A DNA stretch of 64,000 nucleotides from Sphaerisporangium sp. (GTDB taxonomy: Bacteria > Actinomycetota > Actinomycetes > Streptosporangiales > Streptosporangiaceae). A program made the translations under genes and the position numbers. How positions within the stretch are numbered: the first letter of the stretch is position 1; each line of letters opens with the position of its first letter. The stretch is from positions 1 to 64,000 of the forward strand of contig JAOPYI010000169.1 in NCBI GenBank assembly GCA_025964675.1, read 5' to 3'. The notes beneath the pieces are model-generated. The model saw only the letters and a program-made list of their open reading frames with translations. It did no database searches and was not told where the DNA came from. This document shows, piece by piece, positions 32,378-41,110 of the stretch.

Positions 32378-32407
32378 AGTGTCCTCTGGGAAATTCGGGC
32401 CTGTCAA
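32378..32407 (-). promoter_or_regulatory. candidate promoter of the gntR nucleoside operon
   Basis: On the minus strand TTGACA (32407-32402, all six positions) is followed after 18 bp by GACACT (32383-32378). The start near 32371 would place the palindrome at about +4 to +26. Confidence 0.5.
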
Positions 32408-32516
32408 CCCCCATATTTCGGGTAGACAGTCTCACAACGCCAGGCTTTGAGGCGTGCTGTTCCTGTGAGATCCCGTACCGCGCCCGAGCAGCGCCTCCGC
32501 AGGGAAGTGACGATCA

Positions 32517-33701
32517 TTACTTCATCGGGGCGAGCCGGTCAGCCAGGGACTGGGCGGCGCGGTGAGCATCCATGTATCGGTTGTACAGCGGGGCGAAGCC
32601 GAAGCGCAGCACGTCCGGCGTGCGGAAGTCGCCGATGATCTCGCGGGCGGTCATCTCTGCCATCAGCGCACGCGCGTCCTCGTGACGCAGCGACACCTGG
32701 TGCCCGCGCCGCTCGTCGCGAGGCGTGACCACCTCGACCGTGTCCCCCAGCAGCTCGTCGACGCACTCGATGAAGAACCCGGTCAGCGAAAGTCCCTTTG
32801 CCCGTACGTCCGCGAGGTCCACGCCGTCCCAGACCTCCAGCGCCGCCTCCAGGGCCAGAAGGGACAGGATGTCCGGGGTGCCGGCCCGGGCCCGGGCGAT
32901 CCCGGGAGCCGGCTCGTACGCGGGAGCCATGGCGAACGGATCACGGTGGCCGCCCCAGCCGGACAGCGGCTGGCGGAACGACTCGTGCAGGTCACGCCGC
33001 ACGTAGATGAAGGCAGGCGCCCCCGGGCCGCCGTTGAGGAACTTGTACGTGCACCCGACCGCGAGATCGACCTTCAGGGCGTCCAGCTCGATGGGGAGCA
33101 CGCCCGCGCTGTGACACAGGTCCCACACCACGCGCGCACCTACGGAATGCACCTTGGCCGTGGCGGCGGCCATGTCGTACAGCCGCCCGGTCTTGTAGTC
33201 GACGTGATTGAGCAGCACCACCGCCGTCTGGTCGCTCAGCACATCATCGAGCTCGTCCACGACCGCCGGGCGCAGCACCGTGCCGGTCAGCTCGGCCACC
33301 GACTCCGCGATGTACCCATCGGTCGGGAACGTGGCCGCGTCCACCACGATCTCTGACCGCTTGGGTGACAGCCGGACCGCACCCACCAGTGCCTTGAAGA
33401 TGTTGACGCTGGTCGAGTCGGCCACCAGGACCTGTCCGGGGGCGGCACCCACCAGTGGAGCGATCTTCTCCCCCACCCGCTCGGGCGCGGCCCACCAGCT
33501 GTCCGGCCACGCCCTGATGAGCCTGCGTCCCCACTGCTCCCGTACGACCTGCTCGACCCGCCCGGCCACCCGGCGCGGCGGCGCGCCCAGGGAGTTGCCG
33601 TCCAGGTAGACGACATCAGGATCAAGGTCGAACTCGCCACGCAGGTGCGCCAGCGGATCTTCGGCGTCCAGCTTCGCGGCACGCTCAGTCAGACCGGTCA
33701 T
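32517..33701 (-). CDS. kynU: kynureninase
   Basis: A 394-residue PLP enzyme. It has FDLDPDVVYLDGNSLG at the N-terminus, LNHVDYKTGRLYDM, VWDLCHSAGVLP (Asp for the PLP ring) and the PLP-lysine motif GCTYKFLNGGPGAP with Lys at about residue 220, then LSGWGGH. It cleaves kynurenine to anthranilate and alanine, or the hydroxy form to 3-hydroxyanthranilate. No other kynurenine-pathway gene is in the window. Start ATG at 33701 with GAGGG upstream. Confidence 0.93.
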   Translation of the reverse strand: MTGLTERAAKLDAEDPLAHLRGEFDLDPDVVYLDGNSLGAPPRRVAGRVEQVVREQWGRRLIRAWPDSWWAAPERVGEKIAPLVGAAPGQVLVADSTSVNIFKALVGAVRLSPKRSEIVVDAATFPTDGYIAESVAELTGTVLRPAVVDELDDVLSDQTAVVLLNHVDYKTGRLYDMAAATAKVHSVGARVVWDLCHSAGVLPIELDALKVDLAVGCTYKFLNGGPGAPAFIYVRRDLHESFRQPLSGWGGHRDPFAMAPAYEPAPGIARARAGTPDILSLLALEAALEVWDGVDLADVRAKGLSLTGFFIECVDELLGDTVEVVTPRDERRGHQVSLRHEDARALMAEMTAREIIGDFRTPDVLRFGFAPLYNRYMDAHRAAQSLADRLAPMK

Positions 33702-33880
33702 GTAGGAGTCCCTCATCCGGAGCCCCGCCCAGCAGCGGGACACATCTCCAGGCCGAGGTTACGCAATACCACTTCTTTCCCGCTATTCCCTCCTGCACTG
33801 GGACCGGCCCAAGGGCACGCCCGACCCCCAAAAGTGGGGGCCGCCTGTGTGCTGATCGTTGGATTGGGACTGTAACCTCG

Positions 33881-34690
33881 GTGAACGTGAGCAAAGAGGC
33901 TTATGAACTCGCCGCGAAAGCCGCGGGTGCGCTGAAGGTTCTTACCGGTGTCGACTCGTTCGACGTGGCCCTGGTCATGGGGTCGGGGTGGGTGCCCGCG
34001 GCCGATGCCATCGGGACGACGATCGCGGAGCACTCGGTGACCGAGCTGCCCGGGTTCGCGGCTCCCGCCGTGGCGGGGCACTCCGGGAAGGTCCGCGCGG
34101 TCGAGACCGAGTCGGGCAGGAAGGCGCTGATCTTCCTGGGTCGCACGCACCTCTACGAGGGCAGGGGCGTGGAGCCGGTCGTGCACGGCGTGCGGACCGC
34201 CGTCGCGGCAGGTGTGGAAACGGTCGTGCTGACCAACGCCGCCGGGGGCCTGCGGCCCGAGGTTCAGAACGTCGGTGAGCCCGTGCTGATCAGCGATCAC
34301 ATCAACCTGACGGGTGCCAACCCGATCACCGGGGCGACCTTCATCGACCTGACCGAGGTCTACTCCAAGCGCCTGCGCGAGCTGGCCCGTGAGGTCGACT
34401 CGTCGCTGGCGGAGGGCGTCTACGTGGCGTTCCGCGGCCCGACGTACGAGACCCCGGCCGAGATTCGGATGCTCCGCGCCTTCGGCGGCGATCTGGTGGG
34501 CATGTCCACCGTGCTCGAGGCCATCGCGGCGCGTGAGGCCGGAGCCGAGGTGCTGGGCATATCCCTGGTGACCAACCCCGGCGCGGGTCTGGTCGGCGAG
34601 CCGCTGAACCATGAGGAGGTCCTCGAGGTCGGCAGGGCGACGGCGGCCCGCATGGGCGTCCTGCTGGGCAAGGTCGTCAACAAACTCTGA
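33881..34690 (+). CDS. punA: purine nucleoside phosphorylase (trimeric type)
   Basis: A 269-residue PNP. Motifs: VMGSGWVPA (phosphate loop), PAVAGHSGKV, FLGRTHLYEGRG, TNAAGGLRPEV, FRGPTYETPAEIRM and VGMSTVLEAIAAREAG. It phosphorolyses inosine and guanosine to the bases and ribose-1-phosphate. The start is GTG at 33881 or GTG at 33887; a -10-like TAACCT at 33873-33878 with no ribosome site suggests the mRNA may be leaderless. The phosphohexomutase gene follows 40 bp downstream on the same strand, so the pair may be co-transcribed. Confidence 0.93.
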   Translation: MNVSKEAYELAAKAAGALKVLTGVDSFDVALVMGSGWVPAADAIGTTIAEHSVTELPGFAAPAVAGHSGKVRAVETESGRKALIFLGRTHLYEGRGVEPVVHGVRTAVAAGVETVVLTNAAGGLRPEVQNVGEPVLISDHINLTGANPITGATFIDLTEVYSKRLRELAREVDSSLAEGVYVAFRGPTYETPAEIRMLRAFGGDLVGMSTVLEAIAAREAGAEVLGISLVTNPGAGLVGEPLNHEEVLEVGRATAARMGVLLGKVVNKL

Positions 34691-34730
34691 GACTTCACGG
34701 TGCTTGATCGAATGCGACCGGAGGACTGCG

Positions 34731-36362
34731 ATGTCTGATCTCGTGTGGCGGGCCGAGGAGTGGCTGGCGCAGGATCCGGACCCGGAGACGCGGGCCGAGC
34801 TACAGGAGATCCTCGACAGTGGCGACGCCACGGAGCTTCAGGACCGTTTCGGGGCCAAGCTGGAGTTCGGTACGGCAGGCCTGAGGGGCGAGCTGGGGGC
34901 AGGCCCCAATCGCATGAACCGTGTGACGGTCATGCGCGCGGCCGAGGGTCTCGCCAGGCGGCTCGGCCCGGGCAAGCATGTCGTCATCGGGTACGACGCC
35001 CGGCACAAGTCCGACATGTTCGCCCGTGACTCGGCCGCGGTGCTCAACGGGGCCGGGCTGCGCGTCTCGCTCATGGGCCACCACTGGCCCACCCCCGTGC
35101 TGGCCTTCGCCGTACGGCATCTGGGCGCCGACGCGGGGGTCATGGTCACGGCGTCGCACAACCCGCCCCGGGACAACGGCTACAAGGTCTACTGGGGTGA
35201 CGGCGCCCAGATCGTGCCGCCGCTCGATGAGGAGATCTCGGCGGCCATCGACACCGTCGGCCGGGTGGACGAGCTCCCGCTGGGAGACGACTGGGAGACG
35301 CTGAGCGACGCGGCGATCGTCGAGCCCTACCTCGCCGCGGTGAGCTCGCTTCCTCTGGGCGATGCCCGTGACCTGCGGATCGTCTACACGCCGCTGCATG
35401 GTGTGGGCGGCGCCGTCCTGCTACGGGCCTTCACCACCGCCGGGTTCGAGAGCCCGTCGGTCGCGGAGGCGCAGTTCGAGCCGGATCCGGACTTCCCGAC
35501 GGTCGCGTTCCCGAACCCCGAGGAGCCGGGCGCGATGGACCTCGCGCTGCAGCTCGCCGAGAAGGTCGGCGCGGACCTGGTGATCGCCAACGATCCTGAC
35601 GCCGACCGTTGCGCCGTGGGCGTGGCCACCCCGGACGGCGGCTACCGCATGCTCACGGGTGACGAGGTCGGCGGCCTGCTCGGCGAGTACGTCATCAACC
35701 ACACCTCGGCCCCTGATCGCCTCGTGGCCGCCTCCATCGTGTCGTCCTCGCTGCTCGGCAAGATCGCCAGGGCGTACGGGGTCAGGCACGCCGAGACGCT
35801 GACCGGCTTCAAGTGGATCGTGACGGCCGGGCAGGGGCTCGTCTACGGATACGAAGAGGCGCTCGGCTACAGCGTCGGCTCTGACGAGGGGTTGCCCGTA
35901 AGGGACAAGGACGGCATCGGCGCGGCGCTGGCCGTCGCGGGCATGGCCGCTCAGGCCAAGCGCCAGGGCAGGACCCTGCTTGACCTGCTCGACGACCAGG
36001 CCAGGCAGTACGGCTTGCACGCGACCGCGCAGCTCTCGGTCCGCGTGGAAGATCTGTCGCTCATCACGGACGCGATGGAGCGGCTGCGGTCGAACCCGCC
36101 CGAGGCGCTCGGCGGGCGGGCCGTGCGGTCTGTGGACGATCTCAGCGCGGGCGTCGACGGCCTGCCTCCCACGGACGGGCTGCGCTACGGTCTCGACGGC
36201 GACGCCCGCGTGATCGTCCGCCCCTCGGGCACGGAGCCGAAGCTCAAGTGCTACCTGGAGGTGGTCATCCCCGTCGCGGGCGACGTCGCCGCCGCGCGGG
36301 CGCGTGCCGTACGGGACCTGGAGGCGCTCAAGTCCGACCTGTCGGCGACCCTGGGGCTGTAA
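34731..36362 (+). CDS. phosphohexomutase (phosphomannomutase/phosphoglucomutase family)
   Basis: A 543-residue alpha-phosphohexomutase with all four signature loops: catalytic Ser in VTASHNPPRDNGYKVY, metal-binding NDPDADRCAVG, the sugar-specificity region VGSDEGLPV, and the phosphate-binding RPSGTEPKLKCY near the C-terminus. In nucleoside salvage it could convert ribose-1-phosphate from the upstream PNP to ribose-5-phosphate, as PNP-linked phosphopentomutase-like members do; phosphoglucomutase/phosphomannomutase activity is the alternative. ATG at 34731 follows GGAGGACTGCG. Confidence 0.9.
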   Translation: MSDLVWRAEEWLAQDPDPETRAELQEILDSGDATELQDRFGAKLEFGTAGLRGELGAGPNRMNRVTVMRAAEGLARRLGPGKHVVIGYDARHKSDMFARDSAAVLNGAGLRVSLMGHHWPTPVLAFAVRHLGADAGVMVTASHNPPRDNGYKVYWGDGAQIVPPLDEEISAAIDTVGRVDELPLGDDWETLSDAAIVEPYLAAVSSLPLGDARDLRIVYTPLHGVGGAVLLRAFTTAGFESPSVAEAQFEPDPDFPTVAFPNPEEPGAMDLALQLAEKVGADLVIANDPDADRCAVGVATPDGGYRMLTGDEVGGLLGEYVINHTSAPDRLVAASIVSSSLLGKIARAYGVRHAETLTGFKWIVTAGQGLVYGYEEALGYSVGSDEGLPVRDKDGIGAALAVAGMAAQAKRQGRTLLDLLDDQARQYGLHATAQLSVRVEDLSLITDAMERLRSNPPEALGGRAVRSVDDLSAGVDGLPPTDGLRYGLDGDARVIVRPSGTEPKLKCYLEVVIPVAGDVAAARARAVRDLEALKSDLSATLGL

Positions 36363-36372
36363 CGCGGTGACG

Positions 36373-36993
36373 TCAGCCCAGGATGAGGGCGGCGATCACG
36401 AGGATCAAGGCGGCGGCCAGGATGACCAGCGCGGAGGGCGACCAGGTCGTGGTCAGCGGGGCCTTCTCGCCTTCGGCGCGGGACTTCTTCTCCGCCGTCT
36501 CTGTGAGCTGCTGGGCGACCCAGTCGGCGTGAGTGCGGCCGGCCATGGCGAGGGCCGCGGCCTGCTCGGCCTTGGAGACCTGGGGCTGGGTGCTCGGGTA
36601 GCGGCCTGACCTGGCCGGAACGCTCGGAGCCCCGCGCCGCACCGCCTTGGCCCGTTCGCGCGCCGAGGCCTGGGGGGTCCAGCAGCGTACGCTGTCGTCG
36701 CCCGACTCGATGATGATCGCGTGGGAGACGTGTACGCCGTCGACGGCCTTCCACGGCACGAAGACGTTGCGCAGCGGGTTGCGTACCAGGATGCCGTCCT
36801 CCCGGGACCGGACGCAGGGGCGCAGGCAGCCGACGAAGACGGCGGCGGTCAGCACGGCGAGCACCGCGCCGGCGATGAGAGCGGAGGGGATCGTGCCGTT
36901 GACGACCAGGTCGACGGCGTTGAACCCGGCGAAGACCATCCAGACCCAGCCGAGAACCCAGGCTGTCTTGGACCGGAAGACTTGTGGCTTCAC
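36373..36993 (-). CDS. PH-domain membrane protein
   Basis: A 206-residue protein with two N-terminal membrane helices (about 10-28 and 37-58), a small PH-like domain (about 62-105, RSREDGILVRNPLRNVFVPW), a charged region (about 110-175) and a C-terminal membrane helix (SALVILAAALILVIAALILG). Function unknown. It is convergent with the phosphohexomutase gene, 10 bp apart. The start is uncertain between GTG 36993 and ATG 37020. Confidence 0.75.
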   Translation of the reverse strand: MKPQVFRSKTAWVLGWVWMVFAGFNAVDLVVNGTIPSALIAGAVLAVLTAAVFVGCLRPCVRSREDGILVRNPLRNVFVPWKAVDGVHVSHAIIIESGDDSVRCWTPQASARERAKAVRRGAPSVPARSGRYPSTQPQVSKAEQAAALAMAGRTHADWVAQQLTETAEKKSRAEGEKAPLTTTWSPSALVILAAALILVIAALILG

Positions 36994-37098
36994 CGCTCGC
37001 TCACCGATACCTCTCCACATCGCAGCCGGTCACCACGCTAACGCCTCCGGCGCAGTGCTCAAGCCTGCCACTCGGCAGTGTGCGACAGGGCCTCACGC

Positions 37099-37112
37099 CT
37101 GCCGGCCGGCAG
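37099..37112. repeat. perfect 14-bp palindrome in repeat pair near add
   Basis: CTGCCGGCCGGCAG. It sits in the second of two related copies (37063-37081 and 37097-37115) of a sequence of the form GCCTGCC-N5-GGCAGTGT. The first is a hairpin with a 4-nt loop. They may terminate the add transcript. Confidence 0.5.
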
Positions 37113-37137
37113 TGTTCACCTCCGCGCTGAGCGACCC

Positions 37138-38217
37138 TCAAGCCTGCCACTTGAGCTGGGCGAAGCCCGGCTTGATGACGCCGTTGATCAGTGCGAGCCG
37201 CTCGTCGAACGGGATGAACGCTGACTTCATGGCGTTGACCGTGAACCACTGCAAATCGTCCCACCCGTAGCCGAAGGCCTCGACGAGGTTGGCGAACTCC
37301 TGGGACACGCTGGTATCGCTCATCAACCTGTTGTCGGTGTTGACGGTGACCCGGAAGTAGAGACGGCGGAGCAGGCCGATGGGGTGCTCGGCCAGGGAGG
37401 ACGCCGCACCGGTCTGGAGGTTCGACGTCGGGCACATCTCCAGCGGGATGCGCATGTCCCGAACGTACGCCGCGAGACGCCCGAGCTTGGCCTCGCCGTC
37501 CGAGGCGACCTGGATGTCGTCGATGATGCGCACGCCGTGGCCGAGCCGGTCGGCGCCGCACCACTGGATGGCCTGCCAGATCGACGGCAGCCCGAAGCCC
37601 TCGCCGGCGTGGATCGTGAAGTGGGAGTTCTCCCGCTGGAGGTACTCGAAGGCGTCGAGGTGCCGGGTGGGCGGGTATCCGGCCTCGGCCCCGGCGATGT
37701 CGAACCCGGCGACGCCCACGTCGCGGTAGCGCACGGCCAGCTCGGCGATCTCCATGGAACGCGCCTGGTGACGCATGGCGGTGAGCAGCGCGCCCACCCG
37801 GATGCCACGCCCCTGAGAGCCGGTCTTGAAGCCCTCGAGGACGGCCTCGACGACCTCGTCGAGGCTGAGCCCGCCGGAGGTGTGCAGCTCGGGGGCGTAA
37901 CGGACCTCGGCGTAGACGACGCCGTCGTTCGCCAGGTCCTCCGCGCACTCGGCGGCGACCCTCACCAGGGACTCACGCGTCTGCATGACCCCGACGGTGT
38001 GGTCGAACGTCTCGAGGTAGCGCTCCAGCGACCCGGAGTCCGAGGCCTCACGGAACCAGGTGCGAAGGTCGTCCACATCTGTCGTGGGGAGCCGGTCATA
38101 GCCTGTCTCGCGGGCGAGTTCGATGATGGTCTCTGGCCGCAGGCCACCGTCGAGATGGTCGTGGAGAAGCACTTTGGGTGCTTTGCGGATCTCGTCAAGT
38201 GTGGGCTGCTGAGTCAT
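37138..38217 (-). CDS. add: adenosine deaminase
   Basis: A 359-residue adenosine deaminase with the full motif set: [14 protein letters not shown] with the two metal His (H19, H21), TIHAGEGFG (catalytic Glu), [20 protein letters not shown] and [11 protein letters not shown]. It converts adenosine and deoxyadenosine to inosine forms, which the PNP encoded at 33881 would cleave. ATG at 38217 has AGGA 7 nt upstream; GTG 38223 is an alternative. Confidence 0.95.
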   Translation of the reverse strand: MTQQPTLDEIRKAPKVLLHDHLDGGLRPETIIELARETGYDRLPTTDVDDLRTWFREASDSGSLERYLETFDHTVGVMQTRESLVRVAAECAEDLANDGVVYAEVRYAPELHTSGGLSLDEVVEAVLEGFKTGSQGRGIRVGALLTAMRHQARSMEIAELAVRYRDVGVAGFDIAGAEAGYPPTRHLDAFEYLQRENSHFTIHAGEGFGLPSIWQAIQWCGADRLGHGVRIIDDIQVASDGEAKLGRLAAYVRDMRIPLEMCPTSNLQTGAASSLAEHPIGLLRRLYFRVTVNTDNRLMSDTSVSQEFANLVEAFGYGWDDLQWFTVNAMKSAFIPFDERLALINGVIKPGFAQLKWQA

Positions 38218-38329
38218 CGACACATCCTAAGGATTCTTTCCGCACATGGTGGCCACGTGGGCCGGGTTCCCCCGGCGCGTCACACGAGCCGCCACTCCCC
38301 CGCCGCACCGGCTCAGCGTGCGTACTGGA

Positions 38330-38698
38330 TCATTCGCCGTAGGAGGCCTCGTCGCGGTTCACGATGTCGGGTGCGAAGGCCGGCATGCAGACGGCGACGT
38401 ACTCGGCGCCGTCGGGCCCCACGGTGTAGCGGATCTTCTCGCCCGGGAAGCTCACGAACGCCTCCCCCGCGGACACCTGTGTGACGCCCTCCTCGTGTTC
38501 GACAAGGACGGTGCCGCGCAGCACGAGGGTGTACTCCGTGAACTCCGGAGTCTGGGCGGGCTCCTCCCAGCCGGCCGGGGCGACCATGTGGGCGATCGAC
38601 ACCTGGTCGTCGCCACTGTTGACGCGGCCGACGTACTCGTCGATGACCTTGCCGCCCGGCACCGGGATGCGGGTCGCGCCCGCTATTTTGCGTACCAC
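38330..38698 (-). CDS. cupin-domain protein
   Basis: A 122-residue small beta-barrel protein of the cupin fold. The first motif region is VSIAHMVAPAGWEEPAQ with EFTEYTLVLRGTVLVEHEEG, which lacks the usual metal-binding His pair (Glu and Thr replace them), and the second is FPGEKIRYTVGPDGAEYVAV. Substrate unknown; an odd metal site or no metal is possible. The start is GTG 38698; a TACACT -10 element lies exactly 6 nt before it, so the mRNA is probably leaderless. Confidence 0.75.
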   Translation of the reverse strand: MVRKIAGATRIPVPGGKVIDEYVGRVNSGDDQVSIAHMVAPAGWEEPAQTPEFTEYTLVLRGTVLVEHEEGVTQVSAGEAFVSFPGEKIRYTVGPDGAEYVAVCMPAFAPDIVNRDEASYGE

Positions 38699-38704
38699 GT
38701 GATC

Positions 38705-38710
38705 AGTGTA
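38705..38710 (-). promoter_or_regulatory. -10 element of a leaderless cupin mRNA
   Basis: TACACT on the minus strand, four of six consensus positions, ending 6 nt before the GTG start at 38698. No ribosome site is present. The -35 region is weak. Confidence 0.45.
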
Positions 38711-38758
38711 GTGAGCCCTTGCGGAGCACGGCACCGGAGGTCGACGGCCGCCGGCCCG

Positions 38759-39409
38759 CTAGTGAGCGACGTCGATGACCAGCCGGGACGGGTTCGACTG
38801 TTCGATGACGCGGAAGGCGGCACGGTGGCGCAGGACGAGGGCGACCGTCACGACGCCCTCGAAGTCGCCGGCTCGTACGACGCCGCGGACGTTGGTGAGG
38901 TCGGCCTGGAGCACGGGAGCCCCTCCCCAGGTGGGCTTGCCTTCCTCGGTGTGCGCGCTGGCGGGGGTCAGCGAGGCCTGGAGGTACGCCCCGCCCTTGA
39001 CGTCGATCGGCTCGCCGGAACCGTCCTGGACGATCTGTTTCACCCAGTCGACGGTGTACCCGGTCATGGGGCCCCGGAGGTCGATCACCACCCTGTCGTA
39101 CCCCTGGTGCGCCGCGAGCCGGACCCCCATGACAAGCGGAGGCCTGGCGGACGGGTGTTTCACCTGGACCTGCTTGGTGCCGGTGGGGGGCGGCAGGTCG
39201 GAGGAGCCGGTGGACGCCGTGACCGTGGTGGTCGGCCGCGGGGACGGCGACCCGGACGCGGAAGCGGAGGATGCCGGCGACGACGTCAGGGGTGCCGGTG
39301 AGGTCACCGCCGGCGTGATCGTCGCCTCGGACGGGGAGCTCGGGGTCGTGCTACAGGCCGCGACCAGCGCGAGCGGCACAAGGACGGTGGCGACGGCGAT
39401 CCTCTTCAT
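38759..39409 (-). CDS. AMIN-like domain lipoprotein
   Basis: A 216-residue protein with a lipoprotein signal (MKRIAVATVLVPLALVAAC, lipobox Cys at 19), a Ser/Thr/Pro linker (about 20-75) and a C-terminal AMIN-like beta domain (about 80-216): VRLAAHQGYDRVVIDLRG, VRAGDFEGVVTVALVLRHRA and NPSRLVIDVAH. AMIN domains bind peptidoglycan or pilus/secretin parts, so a wall-associated role is likely. ATG at 39409 with GGAGGAG about 10 nt upstream. Confidence 0.8.
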   Translation of the reverse strand: MKRIAVATVLVPLALVAACSTTPSSPSEATITPAVTSPAPLTSSPASSASASGSPSPRPTTTVTASTGSSDLPPPTGTKQVQVKHPSARPPLVMGVRLAAHQGYDRVVIDLRGPMTGYTVDWVKQIVQDGSGEPIDVKGGAYLQASLTPASAHTEEGKPTWGGAPVLQADLTNVRGVVRAGDFEGVVTVALVLRHRAAFRVIEQSNPSRLVIDVAH

Positions 39410-39500
39410 GGGGCATCGGCTCCTCCGCTGGTTTCCACCTACTCCTTAGATGCCGAGAATGCCTCACTGGTTCGCGGAGGAAACCCGTATCCCGAAAATG

Positions 39501-39520
39501 TGTCCGATCCGCGGCGGACA
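39501..39520. promoter_or_regulatory. short inverted repeat
   Basis: Arms TGTCCG and CGGACA separated by 8 nt, between the AMIN lipoprotein gene and the MFS terminator. Possible operator; weak evidence. Confidence 0.3.
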
Positions 39521-39525
39521 AATGC

Positions 39526-39565
39526 GGTGAGCCCCCCGTCGCGCGCACGCGCCGGAGGGCTCACC
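39526..39565 (-). terminator. terminator of the MFS transporter gene
   Basis: A 9-bp stem GGTGAGCCC/GGGCTCACC with further CCG/CGG pairing and a GC-rich loop, directly after the MFS stop on the minus strand. Confidence 0.65.
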
Positions 39566-39580
39566 TGGGGAAGAGGGAGA

Positions 39581-41023
39581 TCAGATGGTCTCCAGGACCT
39601 TCACGTCTCCCTCCCCCTCCTCCACGGCCGGGACCGCTGTGCGGTCGCGGAGGAGGCCGGTCAGGGCGATGGCCAGCCCCAGGAGCGCGATCGCGGCGCA
39701 GACCGCGAACGATGACCGGATGGCCCCCATGGTGACCGCGCCCCCGTCGGCGGTCGCCACGGCTGCCACGATCGCCAGCACGAGGGCTCCGCCGACCTGG
39801 CCGGAGGTGTTCAGGAGGCCGGAGGCCAGCCCCTGCTCGTCGTCGGCCACTCCCGCGGTGGCCTGGATGTTCAGGGAGGGGAACGACAGGGAGAAGGCGA
39901 TGCCCAGCAGCAGCATCCCCGGGATGATCAGCGTGGCGAGGCTCGGGTGCTCGCCGACGTTGAGGAAGACGGCGTACCCGGCGGCCAGCGAGACCGACCC
40001 GATGGCGATCAGCCGCGCCGTGCCGAACCGGTCGGCGAGGTCGCCCATCTTGGTGGAGGTGACGGCGACGAGCAGGCCCGCAGGGAGGAACGCGAGCGCG
40101 GTGTGCAGTGCGGACCAGCCCAGGAGGTTCTGGAAGTACTGCATCGCGACGAACTGGAAACCGACGTAGGAACCGAACAGGATGACAAGGCCCAGGTTGG
40201 CCCTGACCAGCGGCCCGGACCGCAGGATGGCGAGCCGGACGAGCGGGTGCCTGACGCGCCGCTCGACGGTGACGAACACCGCCAGCAGGGCCACGGCGCC
40301 CGCGATGGTTCCCAGCGTGCGTACCGAGCCCCAACCGGCCTCGGGCGCCTGGATGACGGCGAACACGAACAGCAACATCGAGAAGGTGATGGTCGCGGCG
40401 CCGAGGAGGTCGTGGCCTCCGGTGGCCCGCTCCTCCCCCGAGTGGCGCGGAAGCAGCTTCAGCCCCGCCACGAGCGCGATGACGGCGACCGGCACGGGGC
40501 TGAGGAAGGTCCAGCGCCACCCGAGCTCGGTGAGGAACCCGGACAGGACCAGCCCGAGGGAGAACCCGCTGGCGCCGCAGGCGGTGAAGATGCTCAGTGC
40601 CCGGTTGCGTGCCGGGCCCTCCGCGAAGGTCGTGGTGATGATCGAAAGCGCGGCGGGGGCGGTGAAGGCCGCGCTGATGCCCTTGATGAACCTCGCCACG
40701 ATGAGCAGGCCGCCGTCGTCGACGAGCCCGCCGAGCAGGGAGGCCACGGCGAAGACGGCTAGCGCCAGCAGGAAGACGCGGCGGCGGCCGAGCAGGTCGG
40801 CCGTACGACCGCCGAGCAGCAGCAGGCCGCCGTAGCCGAGCACGTACCCGCTGACGACCCACTGAAGGGACGAGGTGGACAGGCCGAGGTCGGCCTGGAT
40901 GGACGGCAGGGCCACTCCCACCATCGAGACATCGAGAGCATCGAGGAACACGACGGCGCAGAGCACGGTGAGCGCACCCCAGAGGCCCGCGTTCCACCGT
41001 TCGTCATGTGAGGAGGGGATCAT
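39581..41023 (-). CDS. MFS drug-efflux transporter (DHA2-like)
   Basis: A 480-residue major facilitator with about 14 hydrophobic helices. Motif A is GGRTADLLGRRRVFL, motif C is ASGFSLGLVLSGFLTE, and the N-terminal VVFLDALDVSMVGVALPSIQ is typical of DHA2 exporters that pump drugs out with proton entry. The divergent marR at 41111 is its likely regulator. ATG at 41023 has no ribosome site; the predicted transcription start is only about 4 nt upstream. Confidence 0.88.
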   Translation of the reverse strand: MIPSSHDERWNAGLWGALTVLCAVVFLDALDVSMVGVALPSIQADLGLSTSSLQWVVSGYVLGYGGLLLLGGRTADLLGRRRVFLLALAVFAVASLLGGLVDDGGLLIVARFIKGISAAFTAPAALSIITTTFAEGPARNRALSIFTACGASGFSLGLVLSGFLTELGWRWTFLSPVPVAVIALVAGLKLLPRHSGEERATGGHDLLGAATITFSMLLFVFAVIQAPEAGWGSVRTLGTIAGAVALLAVFVTVERRVRHPLVRLAILRSGPLVRANLGLVILFGSYVGFQFVAMQYFQNLLGWSALHTALAFLPAGLLVAVTSTKMGDLADRFGTARLIAIGSVSLAAGYAVFLNVGEHPSLATLIIPGMLLLGIAFSLSFPSLNIQATAGVADDEQGLASGLLNTSGQVGGALVLAIVAAVATADGGAVTMGAIRSSFAVCAAIALLGLAIALTGLLRDRTAVPAVEEGEGDVKVLETI

Positions 41024-41033
41024 GCGACAGGAC

Positions 41034-41061
41034 ATTACATGCACATGCATTCAATGCACAA
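41034..41061 (-). promoter_or_regulatory. candidate MFS promoter inside the MarR operator
   Basis: On the minus strand TTGTGC (41061-41056) and TGTAAT (41039-41034, five of six positions) are 16 bp apart. They lie inside the imperfect palindrome, so binding would block the promoter. Confidence 0.5.
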
Positions 41062-41069
41062 GCATTTAA
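41035..41069. promoter_or_regulatory. imperfect 35-bp palindrome, probable MarR operator
   Basis: The core TGCAT-N3-ATGCA (41046-41058) is perfect, and the flanks TTACATGC and GCATTTAA extend the symmetry. Several further GCAT/ATGC motifs lie towards marR. Confidence 0.6.
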
Positions 41070-41097
41070 TTCTCGTGCATCTAATGATCGCGCATGG

Positions 41098-41103
41098 TAT
41101 AGT
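41098..41103 (+). promoter_or_regulatory. -10 element of leaderless marR mRNA
   Basis: TATAGT (five of six consensus positions) ends 7 nt before the ATG at 41111, so transcription should begin at or next to the A of ATG. No ribosome site is present. Confidence 0.55.
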
Positions 41104-41110
41104 GCCCGGC

